Positions 5,602 through 7,433 of a DNA stretch of 7,433 bases are shown here, one piece after another. The DNA is from SAR116 cluster bacterium. GTDB lineage: Bacteria > Pseudomonadota > Alphaproteobacteria > Puniceispirillales > UBA1172. How positions within the stretch are numbered: position 1 is the stretch's first letter; each line of letters starts with the position of its first letter. The position numbers and the translations under genes were made by a program. The stretch is taken from positions 1-7,433 of the forward strand of contig NZIT01000077.1 of assembly GCA_002691725.1 (NCBI GenBank), written 5' to 3'. Below the pieces are notes generated by a model. That model was given only the letters and a program-made list of their open reading frames with translations. It had not been told where the DNA came from and did not search any database.

Positions 5602-7296
5602 ATGACTGAAAATCCGAGCCGATATCTAAATGCCAAGCCTTATAACGGTATGGCAAGTAAAAGCCGAACGTCATGGGCGCGGCAATCATGGTTTTTGGGT
5701 GCCGTGATCGGGCTTTGTATATTGATCATTTTGCCCATGTTATCGCTGGCACTTACCGCCATGGGTAATGGTGAGGGGTTGATCTTTCACCTGATGGATA
5801 CGGTGTTGCTTCGTTATCTCAAAAACACAGTTGTGCTGATGCTTGGTGTTGGTGTGTTGACGTTGCTCTTTGGCATCACGACAGCATGGATTATCAGCCG
5901 TTATGAGTTTCCCGGTCGGCGCTTGATTGGCTGGATGCTGTTACTTCCGGCGGCCATTCCGTCCTATATTATTGCCTATGTCTATACGAGTTTTTTTGAA
6001 TATGCGGGCCCTGTGCAATCCGCGATCAGGTCAAGTTTTGGCTTTGCCAATATGAGCGAATACTGGTTCCCTGAAATCCGAAGCACTGGCGGGGCTATTT
6101 TTGTCATGGGTGTTGTGCTTTATCCTTATGTTTATCTGATGTCACGAAGCGGATTTAGCCAACTGCCAGCACGATTATTTGAAGTGACGTTAATAACGGG
6201 GCGAAGCCTGTTCTGGCATGTAGCGTTGCCGCTAGGGCGGCCAGCTATTATGGCGGGGCTAGCGCTTGTCTTGATGGAAGTTGTTGCTGATTTCGGCACG
6301 GTCGATTTTTTTGCCGTCGAGACATTAAGCTTAGGCATATATAATGTCTGGCTTGGGATGAATAATATCACGACCGCTGCTCAGCTGGCCTTACTGGCCT
6401 TTGCATTGGTGTTTATCCTGTTGGCATGGGAAAGATATGGTCGCCAAAAAAGCCAGTTTTCGATTACAAACCGAAGCATCAACGGGGTGCCAAGACGCCA
6501 TGCCACAGGGCATTGGCGGTGGCTTCTTCCTGTCATCTGCATGGTGCCAGTGACGTTGGGTTTTTTTCTGCCTGTTGGCATATTGATAGAGCATAGCTTT
6601 AGCCAGGGCTTTGATCATCTGCCGGCGGTTGCCTCCGCAATCTCACATACGGTCATAGCCGCTGGCTTGGGTGTTGTTGTGATAATGGCAACGGCGCTGA
6701 TGATTGCGATTATCACGTTTTATATTCCATCACCTGTTGCGCGGTCATTAGCCAGTATCTCGGCAACAGGATATGCCTTCCCGGGGACGGTGCTAGCCTT
6801 GGGTGTGCTGGCAACGGTCAGCTTCATTGATAATGGCTGGAGCTGGGTAGGGTATAACGTCTTTGGGGCAACATGGCGCGGCGTTCTGGGTGGCGGCTTG
6901 GTAATGCTAATCTTTGCCTATCTAATCCGCTTTCAGGCGGTTGGCCTTGGTGCTGTGCGGGCGGCGTTGGAACGTATGCCATCCTCGCTTGTACCGGCAA
7001 GCCGGGTCATGGGATATGGGTTTTTGCCATCCATGGGCAAGATTGTGTTGCCATTGATTAGCCCGGCCATTCTGGCAGGCGGATTACTGGTTTTTGTCGA
7101 TATCATGAAAGAGCTACCAATGACGCTATTATTGCGGCCATTTGATTTTAATACGTTGGCGATTATTACCTATCAATATGCTCATGATGAGCTGATAGAA
7201 CTCGCCGCATTACCTGCTCTGATGATCGTATTGACAGGCCTTTTGCCTGTTATTATAGTCAACTCGTATCTGTTTAAAAACAATAATCTTTCCTAG
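5602..7296 (+). CDS. Fused two-domain ABC permease, iron(III) type (FbpB/AfuB-like)
   Basis: A 564-residue inner-membrane protein with about twelve hydrophobic segments, the first at about 31-51. It is two permease domains in one chain, separated by a polar linker near 280-310. Each half carries the cytoplasmic EAA loop that docks the ATPase: EVTLITGRSLFWHVALPLG at 194-212 and ASRVMGYGFLPSMGKIVLP at 466-484. The block KELPMTLLLRPFDFNTLA at about 503-520 is characteristic of the FbpB/AfuB/SfuB ferric-iron permeases. ThiP, the similar fused thiamine permease, is a weaker alternative. Length is normal and both halves are intact. Adjacent fur and the Fur-box-like element support iron. The usual ferric-binding protein gene does not precede it and no ATPase follows within the window; instead a TupA-like gene starts 12 bases later. 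The ribosome site before ATG 5602 is weak (GCGAGA). Confidence 0.85.
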   Translation: MTENPSRYLNAKPYNGMASKSRTSWARQSWFLGAVIGLCILIILPMLSLALTAMGNGEGLIFHLMDTVLLRYLKNTVVLMLGVGVLTLLFGITTAWIISRYEFPGRRLIGWMLLLPAAIPSYIIAYVYTSFFEYAGPVQSAIRSSFGFANMSEYWFPEIRSTGGAIFVMGVVLYPYVYLMSRSGFSQLPARLFEVTLITGRSLFWHVALPLGRPAIMAGLALVLMEVVADFGTVDFFAVETLSLGIYNVWLGMNNITTAAQLALLAFALVFILLAWERYGRQKSQFSITNRSINGVPRRHATGHWRWLLPVICMVPVTLGFFLPVGILIEHSFSQGFDHLPAVASAISHTVIAAGLGVVVIMATALMIAIITFYIPSPVARSLASISATGYAFPGTVLALGVLATVSFIDNGWSWVGYNVFGATWRGVLGGGLVMLIFAYLIRFQAVGLGAVRAALERMPSSLVPASRVMGYGFLPSMGKIVLPLISPAILAGGLLVFVDIMKELPMTLLLRPFDFNTLAIITYQYAHDELIELAALPALMIVLTGLLPVIIVNSYLFKNNNLS

Positions 7297-7308
7297 AACA
7301 AGCTTATA

Positions 7309-7433
7309 ATGCGCATCTTACTCATCTCTGTTTTGTGGCTTATTGTTTCATCCATAGCGCTGGCAGATGAGGAAAGAATTATATTGCAATCGACAACATC
7401 TACCCAACATTCAGGGCTTTATGAATTTCTGTT
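7309..7433 (+). CDS. TupA-like tungstate (or related oxyanion) binding protein, N-terminal part
   Basis: The first 41 codons are present and the gene runs off the right edge. Residues 1-19 form a signal peptide with a hydrophobic core and an A-L-A cleavage site before D-E-E. The mature start I-I-L-Q-S-T-T-S-T-Q-H-S-G-L-Y-E matches the I-x-x-x-T-T-S-T-x-x-S-G-L oxyanion-binding loop of TupA periplasmic proteins of the tungstate ABC importer. Such loops coordinate tungstate, molybdate or, in relatives, phosphate through their serine/threonine residues. It begins 12 bases after the permease stop, so co-transcription is likely, although no clear Shine-Dalgarno site precedes it. Whether tupB and tupC follow cannot be seen. 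Confidence 0.8.
   Translation, partial: MRILLISVLWLIVSSIALADEERIILQSTTSTQHSGLYEFL

Noticed and set aside
7305..7310. Perfect TATAAT overlapping the tupA start codon as a -10 box
   Set aside because: No -35-like hexamer lies 16-18 bases upstream, and transcription would begin inside the coding sequence; the 12-base gap fits co-transcription better.
1..7433. CRISPR array, tRNA, rRNA or complete insertion sequence
   Set aside because: No regularly spaced repeats, cloverleaf-like segments, rRNA-like stretches or transposase frames were seen on either strand.

Overview
The window looks like alphaproteobacterial DNA of moderate GC. The evidence is a FixI-FixS (CcoI-CcoS) pair for cbb3-type cytochrome oxidase assembly and a Fur protein of the alphaproteobacterial type that lacks the CxxC zinc motif. 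The protein styles fit a marine lineage such as SAR116, but that placement is inference.

Layout. Bases 1 to about 820 hold, on the minus strand, the C-terminal beta-barrel of an outer-membrane protein resembling Slam/DUF560 surface lipoprotein assembly modifiers; only its last residue(s) and stop lie beyond the left edge. At about 812-822 this gene breaks off and runs head-to-head into a plus-strand fixI (P1B-type copper ATPase), which also lacks its 5' part. fixI continues to 2674 and overlaps fixS (ccoS) by ATGA. A remnant of a tyrosine-recombinase N-terminal domain lies on the minus strand at 2952-3197.

From about 3264 onward everything is on the plus strand: a FOXRED1-like FAD-dependent oxidoreductase, a small MOSC-domain protein, a fur gene with its own candidate promoter and palindromic operator, a fused two-domain iron(III)-type ABC permease (FbpB/AfuB-like) behind a Fur-box-like element, and, 12 bases later, the start of a TupA-like tungstate-binding protein that runs off the right edge.

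How the genes fit together. FixI and FixS would supply copper to, and help assemble, a high-affinity cbb3 oxidase. Fur probably senses iron (or manganese) and may control the permease next to it. The permease and tupA look co-transcribed although their families normally serve different substrates. The MOSC protein and TupA are both linked to molybdenum/tungsten biology, but the window shows no direct connection.

The most notable points are the head-to-head junction of two 5'-truncated genes near 815 (a real rearrangement or an assembly/amplification chimera), an in-frame run of five pentapeptide units (15 bp each) inside FixI, and the permease-tupA gene pair. I did not find a convincing new defence or mobile system.
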